From: Comamonadaceae bacterium
Lineage (GTDB): Bacteria > Pseudomonadota > Gammaproteobacteria > Burkholderiales > Burkholderiaceae_C
Assembly (NCBI GenBank): GCA_027486755.1
Contig: JAIXOM010000059.1
Coordinates: 124,001-188,000, forward strand
Direction: 5' to 3'
DNA: 64,000 bases
A program made the position numbers and the translations under genes. The notes below the pieces were generated by a model. That model made no database searches and had not been told where the DNA came from. It saw only the letters and a program-made list of their open reading frames with translations. Of the stretch, positions 8,285 to 15,347 are shown piece by piece (the first letter of the stretch is position 1; every line of letters starts with the position of its first letter).

Positions 8285-9342
8285 TGAACGAATTTATCTA
8301 CAACGCCTACGCCGCCCGGGTGGTCTTTGGCGCCGGCAGCATCCGCCACCTTGAGCGCGAGATCGACACCCTGGGCTATACCCGCGCCCTCGTGCTGTCT
8401 ACGCCCGAGCAGCGCGACTCGGCTGAAATGGTGGCCACGCTCTTGGGCCCACGTGCGGCCGGCGTGTTCGACCGTGCGGTCATGCACGTGCCGATCGAGA
8501 CCGCGCGCGAGGCGCGCGAAGTGGCGCGCCGTCTGGGCGCCGACTGCGCGGTGGCCATAGGCGGTGGTTCGACCACCGGACTGGGCAAGGCCATTGCGCT
8601 GGATTCGGGCCTGCCCATCATCGCGATTCCCACCACCTACGCCGGCTCGGAAATGACGCCGGTCTTTGGCATTACCGAAGGCGGCATCAAGAAAACCGGC
8701 AAGGACGCCAAGGTGGTGCCGCGCGCGGTCATCTACGACCCCGAACTCACGCTCAGCCTGCCGGCGGCCATGAGCCTGACCAGCGGCATCAACGCGATTG
8801 CGCATTCGGCCGAGGGCCTGTACTCGGCTGACCGCAACCCGGTGATCGATTTCATGGCCCGCGACGGCATCGCCGCCCTGGGCCGGGCGCTGCCGGCCAT
8901 TTGCCGCGACCCGCGCGACATGCAGGCGCGCACCGATGCGTTTTATGGCGCCTGGCTGTGCGGCATCGTCATGGGCAGCGTGGGCATGGCCTTGCACCAC
9001 AAGCTCTGCCACACCCTGGGCGGCACCTTCAACCTGCCGCATGCTGAGACGCACACTGCGGTGCTGCCGCATGCCCTGGCCTATAACGCACCGGCTGCGC
9101 CTGAAGCCATGGCCAAGATCGCCCAGGCCCTGGGCGGCAGCAGCGGCCCGGCGGCGGTGTTCGACCTGGCCAGGAACAACGGTGCGGCGGTCGCCCTGCG
9201 CGACCTGGGCCTCAAAGAGACCGACCTGGACAAAGCCTGCGACATTGCGGTGCAGAACCAGTACCCCAACCCGCGGGCCCTGGACCGCGCGGCGCTGCGC
9301 CAGTTGTTTCAGAACGCCTGGGCGGGCGTGAGGCCGGACTGA
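8284..9342 (+). CDS. Maleylacetate reductase
   Basis: The product is 352 aa, typical for maleylacetate reductases of chloroaromatic and hydroxyquinol pathways (MacA/TfdF/TcbF group). It begins FIYNAYAARVVFGAGS, has the NAD-binding GGGSTTGLGKAIAL at about residues 97-110, PTTYAGSEMTPV, and HHKLCHTLGGTFNLPHAETH. The group belongs to the iron-containing alcohol dehydrogenase superfamily. It reduces maleylacetate to 3-oxoadipate with NAD(P)H. The gene is translationally coupled to the previous one and ends the first operon. The intradiol dioxygenase that would supply maleylacetate is at 10720. Confidence 0.93.
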   Translation: MNEFIYNAYAARVVFGAGSIRHLEREIDTLGYTRALVLSTPEQRDSAEMVATLLGPRAAGVFDRAVMHVPIETAREAREVARRLGADCAVAIGGGSTTGLGKAIALDSGLPIIAIPTTYAGSEMTPVFGITEGGIKKTGKDAKVVPRAVIYDPELTLSLPAAMSLTSGINAIAHSAEGLYSADRNPVIDFMARDGIAALGRALPAICRDPRDMQARTDAFYGAWLCGIVMGSVGMALHHKLCHTLGGTFNLPHAETHTAVLPHALAYNAPAAPEAMAKIAQALGGSSGPAAVFDLARNNGAAVALRDLGLKETDLDKACDIAVQNQYPNPRALDRAALRQLFQNAWAGVRPD

Positions 9343-9397
9343 GCATTTTCCTCGGTCAGCCCGGTTGAGGGTCGGTGTGAATGCACGGATCGGGGTG

Positions 9398-9473
9398 GTC
9401 TGGCTTGGGGTGTGCCCGGCCGGCTCATGCTGGAGTACCAGAAATCGCCGGCCGGGCACACCCCAAGCCAGAC
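9398..9473 (-). repeat. Long hairpin 1 of a structured repeat pair
   Basis: A perfect 27-bp inverted repeat (arms 9398-9424 and 9447-9473) encloses a 22-nt tip. The orientation is assigned so that its tip reads GATTTCTGGTACTCCAGCAT then GA on the minus strand. Within the tip, CTGG and CCAG can pair around a TACT loop, leaving symmetric 5-nt bulges GATTT and CATGA. There is no T-run after either arm, so it is not a classical intrinsic terminator. It lies between convergent genes. Hairpin 2 (9515-9590) has the same tip in opposite orientation. Confidence 0.95.
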
Positions 9474-9514
9474 TGCTCACGGCCGCGCCAGTCCGGGTTT
9501 CTAACCGTGCTGCC

Positions 9515-9590
9515 GTGTGAGTTGGGGCAGGGCCGGGGGCCGATTTCTGGTACCCCAGCATGAGGCTCCCGGCCCTGCCCCAACTCACAC
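9515..9590 (+). repeat. Long hairpin 2 of a structured repeat pair
   Basis: A 27-bp inverted repeat (arms 9515-9541 and 9564-9590) carries a 22-nt tip that differs from hairpin 1 by one base (TACC instead of TACT). One pair is G-T, which is a G-U wobble in plus-strand RNA. The stem differs from that of hairpin 1 at 10 of 27 positions, with every change matched on the other arm. The 41-bp spacer between the hairpins (9474-9514) can form a weak CACGG/CCGTG stem. I do not recognise the family. Confidence 0.95.
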
Positions 9591-9624
9591 CGCCACCCCT
9601 CGAAATCCCGGGGTGTGCGACCCC

Positions 9625-10551
9625 TCACATCCCAAACCGCCCGGTCCACTTGCGCTCGTAGTCCATGCGGGCGAAGTGTTCGACCATGAAGTCAATGAAG
9701 GTGCGCACCTTGGCTGAGAGGTGCTTGCGGCTGGGGTAGGCCAGGTTGATGGTCAGGCGGGGCAGGTCCCAGTCGTCGAGCACGGGCACCAGGCGGCCGG
9801 CCACGATGTCGTCATAAAGGATGTAGGTGGGCTGGACCAGGATGCCTAGACCGTCCAGGGCCGCGGCGCGCAGGATCTGGCCGTCGTTGGATTCGAGCAG
9901 GCCCTTGACGGTGAGCGTGCTGCTCAGGCCGGCCTTGGAAAACCGCAGCTCATTGGGGTTGTTGGCATGGGTGTAGATCAGCAGCTTGTGCTGATGCAGA
10001 TCTTCCAGCGATTGCGGCGTGCCGTATCTGGCCAGGTAGCCGGGCGAGGCAGCCATCAAGCGGCGCGTCTCGGCCATGCGGCGGATGGTGATGTTGGAAT
10101 CGGGCTCGGACTCGCGGTTGCGGATGGCCACATCGATGTTGTTGTCAATGATGTCTAAGTAGCGGTTGGCCGCCTCCAGATGCACCTGCACATTGGGGTA
10201 ACGCTGGGTGTATTCACGCAGCAGCGGCGCCACATGGTGCATTGCAAATGAGAGCGAGGCGGTCACCCGCAGGATGCCGGTGGGGTTGAGCGCGGTGGCG
10301 TTGACGGCCGACTCCGCGTCGCGCAGGTCAGAGACGATGGTACGGGCCCGGCTGTGAAATTCTCGGCCGGTGTCGGTCAGGTACAGGCGCCGGGTGTTGC
10401 GCTCGACTAAGCGCGCGCCGAGTCGGGCCTCCAGCGCCGCCAGGTGACGGCTGGCGGCGGCGTTGGACAGTTGCAGAGCCTCGGCTGCACGGCTCAAGCT
10501 GCCGGTTTCGGCAACTTGCACAAAAAGTTCGATTTCGGTCCAGCGGTCCAT
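9625..10551 (-). CDS. LysR-family transcriptional regulator
   Basis: The product is 308 aa. The N-terminal winged helix-turn-helix covers about residues 1-60 (FVQVAETGSLSRAAEALQLS, with LEARLGARLVERNTRRLYLT). An effector-binding domain of the AaeR/DsdC-like group follows, including VTASLSFAMHHVAPLL. The gene is divergent from the intradiol dioxygenase operon and convergent with maleylacetate reductase, the classic position for a regulator of an aromatic pathway. It probably senses a pathway intermediate; the effector is unknown. Confidence 0.92.
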   Translation of the reverse strand: MDRWTEIELFVQVAETGSLSRAAEALQLSNAAASRHLAALEARLGARLVERNTRRLYLTDTGREFHSRARTIVSDLRDAESAVNATALNPTGILRVTASLSFAMHHVAPLLREYTQRYPNVQVHLEAANRYLDIIDNNIDVAIRNRESEPDSNITIRRMAETRRLMAASPGYLARYGTPQSLEDLHQHKLLIYTHANNPNELRFSKAGLSSTLTVKGLLESNDGQILRAAALDGLGILVQPTYILYDDIVAGRLVPVLDDWDLPRLTINLAYPSRKHLSAKVRTFIDFMVEHFARMDYERKWTGRFGM

Positions 10552-10616
10552 AGGGTCGGGTCGGCGCGCAGTTTGTTCGGTCGGCCGGGCAGGGCCGGGG
10601 GAGATTGTGTCGCTTT

Positions 10617-10634
10617 ATTCCATTTGGCGGAAAT
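10617..10634. promoter_or_regulatory. Candidate LysR box in the lysR-dioxygenase intergenic region
   Basis: The sequence ATTCCATTTGGCGGAAAT contains TTCC-N7-GGAA and fits the T-N11-A core used by LysR regulators. It lies in the divergent region, 66 bp upstream of lysR and about 85 bp upstream of the dioxygenase start. A possible dioxygenase promoter follows: TTGAAA at 10668-10673 and CTAAAA at 10691-10696 with a 17-bp spacer. Assignment is by position and pattern only. Confidence 0.5.
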
Positions 10635-10719
10635 GTCATTTACGCCTTCGCTATTTTTCTTCCGGTTTTGAAAATCTATAGTCCCGTCTGCTAAAAAAAC
10701 CAGCAGCGGGGACAGGCTT

Positions 10720-11553
10720 TTGCGCAATTTGAACCAGGAGACCATCACCCAGGCCGTTATTGCGCGCCTGGCGCAGACGCCGGATGCGCGTCTGAAGGAG
10801 CTGATGACCAGCCTGGTGCAGCACCTGCACGCCTTCGCCCGCGAGACCCGGCTGACCGAGCCGGAATGGCAGATGGGCATCGAGTTTCTGACGGCGGTGG
10901 GGCACAAGTGCAGCCCGACCCGGCAGGAGTTTGTGCTCTTGTCCGATGTGTTGGGCCTGTCGACCCTCACGGTGGCCATGAACCACGACAAACCGGCCGG
11001 CTGCACCGAATCGACAGTGCTGGGCCCTTTTTATGTGGCCGATGCGCCGCGCTTGCCCAACGGTGCCGATCTGGCCCGTGGCGCGCCGGGCCAGCCCTGC
11101 CTGGTGCAAGGCCGCGTTTGCGCCCTCGATGGCGCGGCGGTGGCCGGCGCCGAGGTGGAGTTTTGGCAGTCCGATGCTGAGGGCCGCTATGACGTGCAAT
11201 ACGAAGACCTGGACGAGCACCGAGCCCGTGGCGTGCTCAGCAGCGGCAGCGACGGCCGGTTTGAGCTGCGCACCGTGCTGGCCCTGCCTTATCCGGTGCC
11301 GGTCGATGGGCCGGTTGGGCAACTGCTGGGTGCCACTGGCGGCCATCCCTGGCGGCCGGCGCACATGCATTTCAAAATCAGCGCGCCCGGTTACGAACCG
11401 CTGACCACCCATGTTTATCGGCAGGACGATCCTTACCTGGACAGCGATGCGGTCTACGGTGTGCGGCACTCGCTGATTGCGCCCTGGGTGGACGACGGCC
11501 AGGGCATGCACCGGATTGAATTTGATTTTGTGCTTCAGCGGAGAGCCCTGTGA
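10720..11553 (+). CDS. Intradiol ring-cleavage dioxygenase, probable hydroxyquinol 1,2-dioxygenase
   Basis: The start is TTG at 10720, since no ATG gives the full N-terminal linker domain (ITQAVIARLAQTPDARLKEL). The product is 277 aa. The non-heme Fe(III) ligands expected for the family are visible: Y157 (GRYDVQ), Y191 (LPYPVP), H215 and H217 (RPAHMHFKI). Paired with maleylacetate reductase in the same locus, hydroxyquinol is the most likely substrate, giving maleylacetate; catechol or chlorocatechol cleavage is the alternative. It opens an operon with YciI, Dabb and SnoaL-like genes, and its stop overlaps the GTG of the next gene. Confidence 0.88.
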   Translation: MRNLNQETITQAVIARLAQTPDARLKELMTSLVQHLHAFARETRLTEPEWQMGIEFLTAVGHKCSPTRQEFVLLSDVLGLSTLTVAMNHDKPAGCTESTVLGPFYVADAPRLPNGADLARGAPGQPCLVQGRVCALDGAAVAGAEVEFWQSDAEGRYDVQYEDLDEHRARGVLSSGSDGRFELRTVLALPYPVPVDGPVGQLLGATGGHPWRPAHMHFKISAPGYEPLTTHVYRQDDPYLDSDAVYGVRHSLIAPWVDDGQGMHRIEFDFVLQRRAL

Positions 11554-11855
11554 TTTTCACCTTCATCTTGATTGACAAGCCCGATACCCAGGCGCTGCGC
11601 CATCGCCTGCGTCCTGAGCACAAGGCTTACTTGGGCCAGGTGGGCCAGCGCATTGCCTTTGCGGGCCCCTTGGTCGCCGATGACGGGCAGACCATGCTGG
11701 GCAGCTTGTTGGCCATCGACTTTGAATCGCGCGACGCAGCCCACGCTTGGCTGGCCGACGAGCCCTTCACCCGCGCGGGCCTGTACGGCAGCATCACCGT
11801 TCATGCTTTTGTGAACCTGTGGCCGCAAAGCGCTGGCTTCGCGCCCCAGGTTTGA
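11550..11855 (+). CDS. YciI-family small protein
   Basis: The product is 101 aa from GTG 11550, overlapping the dioxygenase stop. It has the ferredoxin-like alpha/beta barrel of the YciI family: IDKPD, RPEHKAYL near residues 22-29, then FAGPLVADDGQTMLGSLLAIDF and the AWLADEPFTRAGLYG segment. The conserved His is in RPEHKAYL. Related folds include muconolactone isomerase. Adjacent to a ring-cleavage dioxygenase, it may isomerise or channel a product, but no activity can be read from sequence. Confidence 0.82.
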   Translation: MIFTFILIDKPDTQALRHRLRPEHKAYLGQVGQRIAFAGPLVADDGQTMLGSLLAIDFESRDAAHAWLADEPFTRAGLYGSITVHAFVNLWPQSAGFAPQV

Positions 11856-11868
11856 ACCGGAGTAGCGC

Positions 11869-12177
11869 TTGATCAAGCACATCGTCATGTGGAATTTGCG
11901 CGGCGACACGGACCAGGCCAAGGCCCGCGCCATCGAGCTGCTCAAGCGCAGCTTCGAGTCTTTGCGTGGGCGCATTCCGGGTCTGCTGCATCTGGAAATC
12001 GGGGTCGATTCCAGCCGCATCGACTACGCCTGTGACGTGGTGCTTTACTCGGAGTTCGAGTCGCAGGCCGCGCTCGATGCCTACGCGCTGCACCCCGAGC
12101 ACCTGCGGGTCAAACAAGAGTTGGCCGACCTGCGCATTGCGCGTCACCAGGTCGATTACCGGGTTGAGCCGGTCTGA
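11869..12177 (+). CDS. Stress-responsive alpha/beta-barrel (Dabb) domain protein
   Basis: The product is 102 aa. The start is taken as TTG 11869, with GGAG about 7 bases upstream, giving the typical Dabb opening MIKHIVMWNL. Later motifs LESLRGRIPGLLHLEIG-like and DVVLYSEFESQAALDAYALH match the dimeric Dabb fold. Members include polyketide cyclase-like enzymes and proteins of unknown function. It lies 13 bp after the YciI gene, in the dioxygenase operon. Confidence 0.85.
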   Translation: MIKHIVMWNLRGDTDQAKARAIELLKRSFESLRGRIPGLLHLEIGVDSSRIDYACDVVLYSEFESQAALDAYALHPEHLRVKQELADLRIARHQVDYRVEPV

Positions 12178-12195
12178 ATTTAAGGAGTCACAGCA

Positions 12196-12813
12196 ATGGA
12201 TCAAGCGATGCATGATGAGTTGGAAATCCGCCAGATGGTCGAGCGTTGGGCCGTTTGGCGCGATGCCGGCGACTGGGACCGTTTTGCCACCGTCTGGCAC
12301 CCCGACGGGGTGATGATGGCGACCTGGTTTCAGGGGCCTTTCAAGGACTTCATCCGCGTCACCCAGGAGGGCTGGGCCAAGGGGGTGAGCATTTTGCATT
12401 TTCTGGGCGGCAGCGCAGTCGAAGTGGCGGGTGACCGGGCAATCGCCCAGACCAAGATGACGATTTCCCAGCGTGGTATGGTCGAGGGCGCTGACGGCCC
12501 GGTCCTGTGCGACGTGGTGTGCACCGGCCGCTTTTATGATTTTGTCAGCCGTCACGAAGGACGCTGGAAGCTGCTGCACCGTCAGCCCATCTACGAAAAA
12601 GACCGCATAGACCCGGTCGATCCGGTGGCGGTGCTCAAGCTCGATCAGCAGGCCCTGGCCAGCTACCCCGAGGGTTATCGTCATCTGGCCTACATCCAGA
12701 CCCGCATCGGCTACAAGGTCAAGATGGACATGCCCATGCTCAAAGGCGCCGGGGTGGAAAATCTTTACCAACGCGGCAGCCGCTGGCTGGCCGGCGGTGC
12801 GCTCGAGCGCTGA
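12196..12813 (+). CDS. SnoaL/NTF2-like protein
   Basis: The product is 205 aa. The N-terminal 140 residues form an NTF2-like cone: ELEIRQMVERWAVWRDAGDW, FATVWHPDGVMMATWFQG, then GRFYDFVSRHEGRWKLLHRQP. The remaining 60 residues (including KLDQQALASYPEGYRHLAYI) extend beyond the basic fold. Relatives include dehydratases, isomerases and small subunits of ring hydroxylases. In this operon it could act on a ring or a ring-opened compound (inference). AAGGAG stands 10 bases before the ATG. Confidence 0.78.
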   Translation: MDQAMHDELEIRQMVERWAVWRDAGDWDRFATVWHPDGVMMATWFQGPFKDFIRVTQEGWAKGVSILHFLGGSAVEVAGDRAIAQTKMTISQRGMVEGADGPVLCDVVCTGRFYDFVSRHEGRWKLLHRQPIYEKDRIDPVDPVAVLKLDQQALASYPEGYRHLAYIQTRIGYKVKMDMPMLKGAGVENLYQRGSRWLAGGALER

Positions 12814-12844
12814 AGCAGACTCGATTTATCAGGAGACAAAAACC

Positions 12845-13822
12845 ATGAACAAGCGATCTTTTATTCAGGCAGTGGTCGTCGGCTGTTTCGGTGCCATGAG
12901 CGGCGGACTCGCATGGGCCCAAGCTTTTCCGAGCAAGCCCTTGCGTGTGGTGGTGCCTCAACCGCCCGGCGGCGGTTTTGATGTGGTGGGCCGCTTGCTG
13001 GCTGACCGCCTGGGCAAGGCCATGGGCCAAAGCGCGGTGGTGGAAAACCGGCCCGGCTCGGGCACCCTGGTGGGCACCGACCTGGTGGCCAAGGCGCCGG
13101 CCGATGGCTACACCTTGCTGGTCGGCTCGGTCTCCAATTTGGCGCTCAATCCGGGCCTGTACCCCAACATTCCTTACGACAGCCTGCGTGACTTTGAGCC
13201 GGTGGGTCTGGCGGTGGCCTACAGCTACACCCTGGTGGCGCGCAAGGATCTGCCCTTTGCCAATTTGCGCGAGCTCATTGCCTATGCCAAGGCCAACCCG
13301 AAGAAGCTGACCTACGCCTCCGGCGGCAGTGGCTCGGGCCAGCATGTGCTGGCTGCAGCCCTGTGGAACCTGGCCGGTGTCGAGGCGGTGCATGTGCCCT
13401 ATCGGGGTGCGCAGGCGGCCTATCAGGACCTGCTGGGCGGTCGTGTTGACGTGTTCTTTGATCTTTCGCCGACCGCAAGGCCGCAGGTCGAGTCGGGCAA
13501 TCTTCGGGCCCTGGTGGTCTCGGGCAGCTCCCGCTTGCCCTTTCACCCCGAAGTCCCCACGATTCTCGAAACCGGCGTGGCCAACCTGGACCTGGAGTCT
13601 TGGTTCGGCCTGTTTGTGCCGAGCAAGACACCGGCCGATGTGCAGGAGCGCTTGCGCAGTGAACTGGCGCGCATCATTACGGCGCCCGACCTGGTGGAGA
13701 CTTTCCGCAAGGCTGGCGGCAAGCCGCTGGCGCTCAGCGCCGAGCAGGCACGCTCGCTGGTCAAGCGCGATGTGGACCGCTGGTCCAAGATCACCCGCGA
13801 CCTGGGCATCAAGGCCGAGTGA
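12845..13822 (+). CDS. Bug-family periplasmic solute receptor (TctC-like)
   Basis: ATG 12845 follows AGGAGA; the product is 325 aa. The signal peptide spans about residues 1-26 (ending AWAQ), and the mature part begins AFPSKPLRVVVPQPPGGGFD. The signature VVENRPGSGT is at about residues 65-74, and VPYRGAQAAYQDLLGGRVDV is in the second lobe. It closes the dioxygenase operon 31 bp after the SnoaL-like gene and may capture the aromatic acid that feeds it. No TctAB permease is nearby. Confidence 0.9.
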   Translation: MNKRSFIQAVVVGCFGAMSGGLAWAQAFPSKPLRVVVPQPPGGGFDVVGRLLADRLGKAMGQSAVVENRPGSGTLVGTDLVAKAPADGYTLLVGSVSNLALNPGLYPNIPYDSLRDFEPVGLAVAYSYTLVARKDLPFANLRELIAYAKANPKKLTYASGGSGSGQHVLAAALWNLAGVEAVHVPYRGAQAAYQDLLGGRVDVFFDLSPTARPQVESGNLRALVVSGSSRLPFHPEVPTILETGVANLDLESWFGLFVPSKTPADVQERLRSELARIITAPDLVETFRKAGGKPLALSAEQARSLVKRDVDRWSKITRDLGIKAE

Positions 13823-13905
13823 GTGTCTTTCGCTGACCGATACTCCCCAGGTTTTTTCGCGGCCGCTAAGCTGCTTGTTTTTTAACTTCTAGGAATTGAA
13901 TTGCC

Positions 13906-14490
13906 ATGCCCATCTCTGACGCCAGCCTCGACCAGCTTTTCCGCCAGGCCCGCACCGCCAACGGCTTTATCGACAAGCCGGTTCCCGCCGACCTGCTCAA
14001 GCAAGTTTACGAGCTGGCTTGCATGGCGCCGACCTCGATGAACACCCAGCCCACCCGCTATGTGTTCCTGACCACGACAGAGGCTCGCGAGCGCGTCATT
14101 GCCGCCCTGTCACCGACCAATGTGGACAAGACCCGCTCTGCACCGGTTTGCGTGATCGTGGCCACCGACACCCGTTTTTATGAGTACATGCCCAAGATCT
14201 GGCACCGGCCGGAAGCGCAGGCGATGTTCGAGGGCAATCCAGCCATGGCCTCTGCCACCGCAACCCGTAACGGCACCCTGGGTGGCGCTTATTTCATCAT
14301 GGCGGCTCGCTCTCTGGATCTGGCTTGCGGCCCAATGAGCGGCGTCGACCTGGCCAAGGTCAATGCGGAGTTTTTCCCTGACGGCCGCTATCAGGCCAAT
14401 TTCCTGATCAACCTGGGTTACATGGACGAGAGCAAGCTGTTTGAGCGCAATCCGCGCCTGAGCTTCGAGCAGGCCTGCCAGGTCCTCTGA
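13906..14490 (+). CDS. Nitroreductase-family protein, RutE/malonic-semialdehyde-reductase-like
   Basis: The product is 194 aa, the length of the RutE/HadB subgroup of flavin nitroreductases. It starts DASLDQLFRQARTANGFIDK and has MAPTSMNTQPTRYVF (FMN phosphate-binding region, about residues 41-55), NGTLGGAYFIMAARSLDLACGPMSG and FFPDGRYQANFLINLGY. E. coli RutE is assigned reduction of malonic semialdehyde in uracil breakdown; other members reduce nitro groups or quinones. It is 83 bp downstream of the receptor gene, so it may be a separate unit. The substrate here is undetermined. Confidence 0.82.
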   Translation: MPISDASLDQLFRQARTANGFIDKPVPADLLKQVYELACMAPTSMNTQPTRYVFLTTTEARERVIAALSPTNVDKTRSAPVCVIVATDTRFYEYMPKIWHRPEAQAMFEGNPAMASATATRNGTLGGAYFIMAARSLDLACGPMSGVDLAKVNAEFFPDGRYQANFLINLGYMDESKLFERNPRLSFEQACQVL

Positions 14491-14547
14491 GGCCGTCAAA
14501 CCGGCAGCAGCTGGCCAGCGTAATTCATCATCAACGGGAGGTAAGAA

Positions 14548-15345
14548 GTGAAAATCGGAAAAAACATCGTTCCCCACACCGCCATCAGCACATCCAACGA
14601 GCAGCGCATCGTGGTGCGGGGGCTGGACTTGTCGCGTGATCTGATCGGCAAGGTCAATTTCGGCGACTACTTCTTCCTCCTGCTGACTGGGCAGATGCCC
14701 GATGCGGCGACCAGTGCGCTGGTCAACGCCACCATGGTGGCCATCGCCGAGCACGGCTTGGTGCCCAGCAACCAGGCCGCGCGCATGACTTTGGCTGCGG
14801 CACCCGACGCGATGCAAGGGGCGGTCGCCGCCGGCATCTTGGGCGCCGGTTCGGTGGTGCTTGGCGCTTCGGAGACTGCCGGCAAGCTGTTCCTGCGGGT
14901 CGAAGCGGAGGCGGCTGCCCATCACGGCGGTGACCTCAAGGCGGCCGCCAAGGCGGTGGTCACCGACCTTCGCGCGAACAAGCAGATCGTGCCCGGCTAC
15001 GGTCACCCCGAACACAAGACAGCCGATCCGAGGGTGGGCGCCTTATTCAATCTGTCGGCCCAGGTCGGTGGCGGCCAGAAATATGTGGAACTGGCTCGCA
15101 TCATCGAGTCGGTGATCCCCGAGGTCACTGGCAGGGAGCTGGCCATGAACGTCTCCGGGGCCATCCCGGCGGTGCTGATGGGTGTGAATTTTCCGGTGAC
15201 CGCGCTCAAGGGCGTGCCGATGCTCGCGCGCGTGGCCAGTTTGATCGCTCACCTCAATGAAGAGATGGCTGACCCCATTGGTTTTGCACTGGCCAACCAT
15301 GCGGTGTCCCAGCAGCAATACACCGGCACCCCTGTGAAGGATTGA
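14548..15345 (+). CDS. Citryl-CoA lyase-like protein (citrate synthase superfamily)
   Basis: The start is GTG 14548 behind a strong GGGAGG. At 265 aa it is much shorter than citrate synthases and matches the citryl-CoA lyase-like group. It has RGLDLSRDLIGKVNFGDYFF, GAVAAGILGAGSVVLGASET and the active-site segment VPGYGHPEHKTADPR around H153. These enzymes cleave or form a carbon-carbon bond in a citryl- or similar 3-hydroxyacyl-CoA. The CoA-transferase gene starts 2 bp after its stop, so the pair probably activates and then cleaves one substrate. Confidence 0.82.
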   Translation: MKIGKNIVPHTAISTSNEQRIVVRGLDLSRDLIGKVNFGDYFFLLLTGQMPDAATSALVNATMVAIAEHGLVPSNQAARMTLAAAPDAMQGAVAAGILGAGSVVLGASETAGKLFLRVEAEAAAHHGGDLKAAAKAVVTDLRANKQIVPGYGHPEHKTADPRVGALFNLSAQVGGGQKYVELARIIESVIPEVTGRELAMNVSGAIPAVLMGVNFPVTALKGVPMLARVASLIAHLNEEMADPIGFALANHAVSQQQYTGTPVKD

Positions 15346-15347
15346 CC

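Noticed and set aside
9398..9590. Hairpin pair as an integron attC site, CRISPR repeat or ordinary terminator
   Set aside because: There is no integrase consensus, only two copies in opposite orientation, no spacers of uniform length and no T-run.
9381..9649. Short open frames on both strands across the hairpin pair
   Set aside because: They merely translate the inverted repeats and have no ribosome sites. The sequence pattern is explained by the hairpin structure.
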